Below are positions 6,131-6,819 of a stretch of 6,819 nucleotides of DNA, one piece after another. This stretch comes from Verrucomicrobiales bacterium (GTDB lineage Bacteria; Verrucomicrobiota; Verrucomicrobiia; Limisphaerales; UBA9464). Made by a program: the position numbers and the translations under genes. Numbering within the stretch: position 1 is the stretch's first letter; each line of letters begins with the position of its first letter. A model generated the notes under the pieces. It saw only the letters and a list, made by a program, of their open reading frames with translations. It was not told the DNA's origin and did not search any database. The stretch spans positions 1 through 6,819 of the forward strand of contig DLVS01000371.1 in assembly GCA_003445095.1 (NCBI GenBank). The letters are read 5' to 3'.

Positions 6131-6302
6131 AGGCGCCGTCGAAGAGCGGCTGATGGTCGAAGTCGCGCACCCAGTGGATTCGTAGGGATGCTCCGGCTTC
6201 GGCTACTACCTGCGTGAAGCTGCCGCTGCCCCACCAAATTGCTTTCCGCAGGTCAGGCGGCGCGCCAAGCTTGGCAAACTTACCGCGCACGGGTCCAAGC
6301 AT
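6114..6302 (-). CDS. Doubtful small protein, opposite strand between acpS and hsdR
   Basis: On the - strand, an ATG at 6302 opens a 62-residue frame that ends 17 bases inside the 3' end of acpS. It fills almost the whole gap before hsdR, and its ATG overlaps the hsdR ATG in CATG. The C-terminal half (RIHWVRDFDHQPLFDGAF) reads like a folded protein, and about two thirds of its codons end in G or C. Against it: it has no recognised family, no clear ribosome site, and open frames are common by chance in GC-rich DNA. The gap could equally be the hsdR promoter region. I do not recognise it. Confidence 0.2.
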   Translation of the reverse strand: MLGPVRGKFAKLGAPPDLRKAIWWGSGSFTQVVAEAGASLRIHWVRDFDHQPLFDGAFKLPI

Positions 6303-6819
6303 GGAACTGGAGTGGCAAACCCGAAAGAATCGAATCGACCAACGCCTTAAATCACAAGGCTGGCGAATAGTTCCTTGGATTGCCGGTCTCCCTTCTGCCG
6401 ACTTCGCCAACGCCGCTGTTACGGAGTTTCCCACCGCCAACGGCCCCGCCGATTACGCCCTCTTTGTCGGTGGCCAACTGCTCGGCATTGTCGAAGCCAA
6501 GAAGGTCACGGTGAATCCGCAGAACGTCTTGGAACAGGCCAAGCGATATGCCGAAGGCGCTTACCTGGGTCCAGGCAACTGGAACGGCCTGCACGTACCC
6601 TTTCTCTACGCCACCAACGGCGAGCTAATCTGGCACCTCGACACGCGAGCCGATAAGCCTGTCTCTCGGCCAATCTCCCATTTCCATTCTGCGGCTGCTC
6701 TGGCGGAAAAGTTTTCCCATCCGATAAACGCCGGCCGTCAGTGGCTCCTCGACACTCCGCCCGAACGCATCGCTCGGCTTCGTCCGTACCAAGTGGCGGC
6801 CATCGTCGCGACCGAGAAC
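6301..6819 (+). CDS. hsdR: Type I restriction endonuclease R subunit (HsdR), N-terminal part, cut by window edge
   Basis: The frame is open for 173 codons from the ATG at 6301 to the last base, so only the N-terminus is present. HsdR is the ATP-driven DNA translocase and nuclease subunit of type I restriction-modification complexes. The start MELEWQTRKNRIDQRL is followed by the PD-(D/E)xK nuclease core: TEFPTANGPADYALFVGGQL, then LGIVEAKK, with Asp51, Glu65 and Lys67 as catalytic residues. QAKRYAEG (79-86) follows, matching the QxxxY-type helix next to the nuclease core. RLRPYQVAAI (159-168) is the usual entry to the helicase motor domain, with Gln164 as the Q-motif-like residue. The motor itself lies beyond the edge. 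Another helicase-nuclease fusion of the same family is possible, but type I R is the best fit. No strong ribosome site is seen. HsdM and HsdS would be expected nearby, to the right. Confidence 0.88.
   Translation, partial: MELEWQTRKNRIDQRLKSQGWRIVPWIAGLPSADFANAAVTEFPTANGPADYALFVGGQLLGIVEAKKVTVNPQNVLEQAKRYAEGAYLGPGNWNGLHVPFLYATNGELIWHLDTRADKPVSRPISHFHSAAALAEKFSHPINAGRQWLLDTPPERIARLRPYQVAAIVATEN

Noticed and set aside
6264..6275. Perfect 12-base palindrome GCCAAGCTTGGC before hsdR
   Set aside because: It has no loop, no T-run and no second copy nearby. An operator is possible but cannot be supported from one site.

Overview
This GC-rich window (about 60% G+C by eye) is mostly ordinary bacterial chromosome. 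It carries six complete protein genes on the + strand, one protein gene cut off by the right edge, and one tRNA gene on the - strand. A diderm bacterium is implied by a type II lipoprotein with Gly after the lipobox Cys and by an exported protein with a cleavable signal peptide. The secreted nucleoside-hydrolase-like protein, the large Trp/Pro-rich unknown lipoprotein and the general lack of strong Shine-Dalgarno sites fit the Verrucomicrobiota/Planctomycetota better than Proteobacteria. That assignment is inference from style, not from a marker gene.

Layout. Positions 1-81 hold a GC-rich hairpin and the leader of the first gene. Positions 82-1179 encode an exported DUF1593 (Sde0182-type, nucleoside-hydrolase-like) protein. 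Positions 1180-1552 have no convincing gene but contain a long imperfect hairpin (1238-1315) and a smaller one (1409-1459). A tRNA-Thr(UGU) gene lies on the - strand at 1553-1627. From 1770 the + strand carries a PxpA/LamB-YcsF protein (5-oxoprolinase subunit A family), a PhzF-family protein 44 bases later, an unrecognised lipoprotein (3487-4941), then pdxJ and acpS. After a 170-base gap, the N-terminal 173 codons of a type I restriction endonuclease R subunit (HsdR) run off the right edge.

How the genes fit together. pdxJ (vitamin B6 ring closure) and acpS (holo-acyl-carrier-protein synthase) form a gene pair also seen in E. coli and other bacteria, and mark core chromosome. The lipoprotein stop overlaps a possible GTG start of pdxJ, so these two are probably co-transcribed. 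pxpA and phzF sit close together in the same direction, but the partners PxpB and PxpC of the 5-oxoprolinase complex are not in the window. The hsdR start right after acpS marks the likely edge of an accessory defence locus.

I found no CRISPR array, insertion sequence or clear new system. The sequence feature most worth checking is the 78-base hairpin at 1238-1315. Its layout resembles an integron attC site, but one of the expected core bases is wrong.
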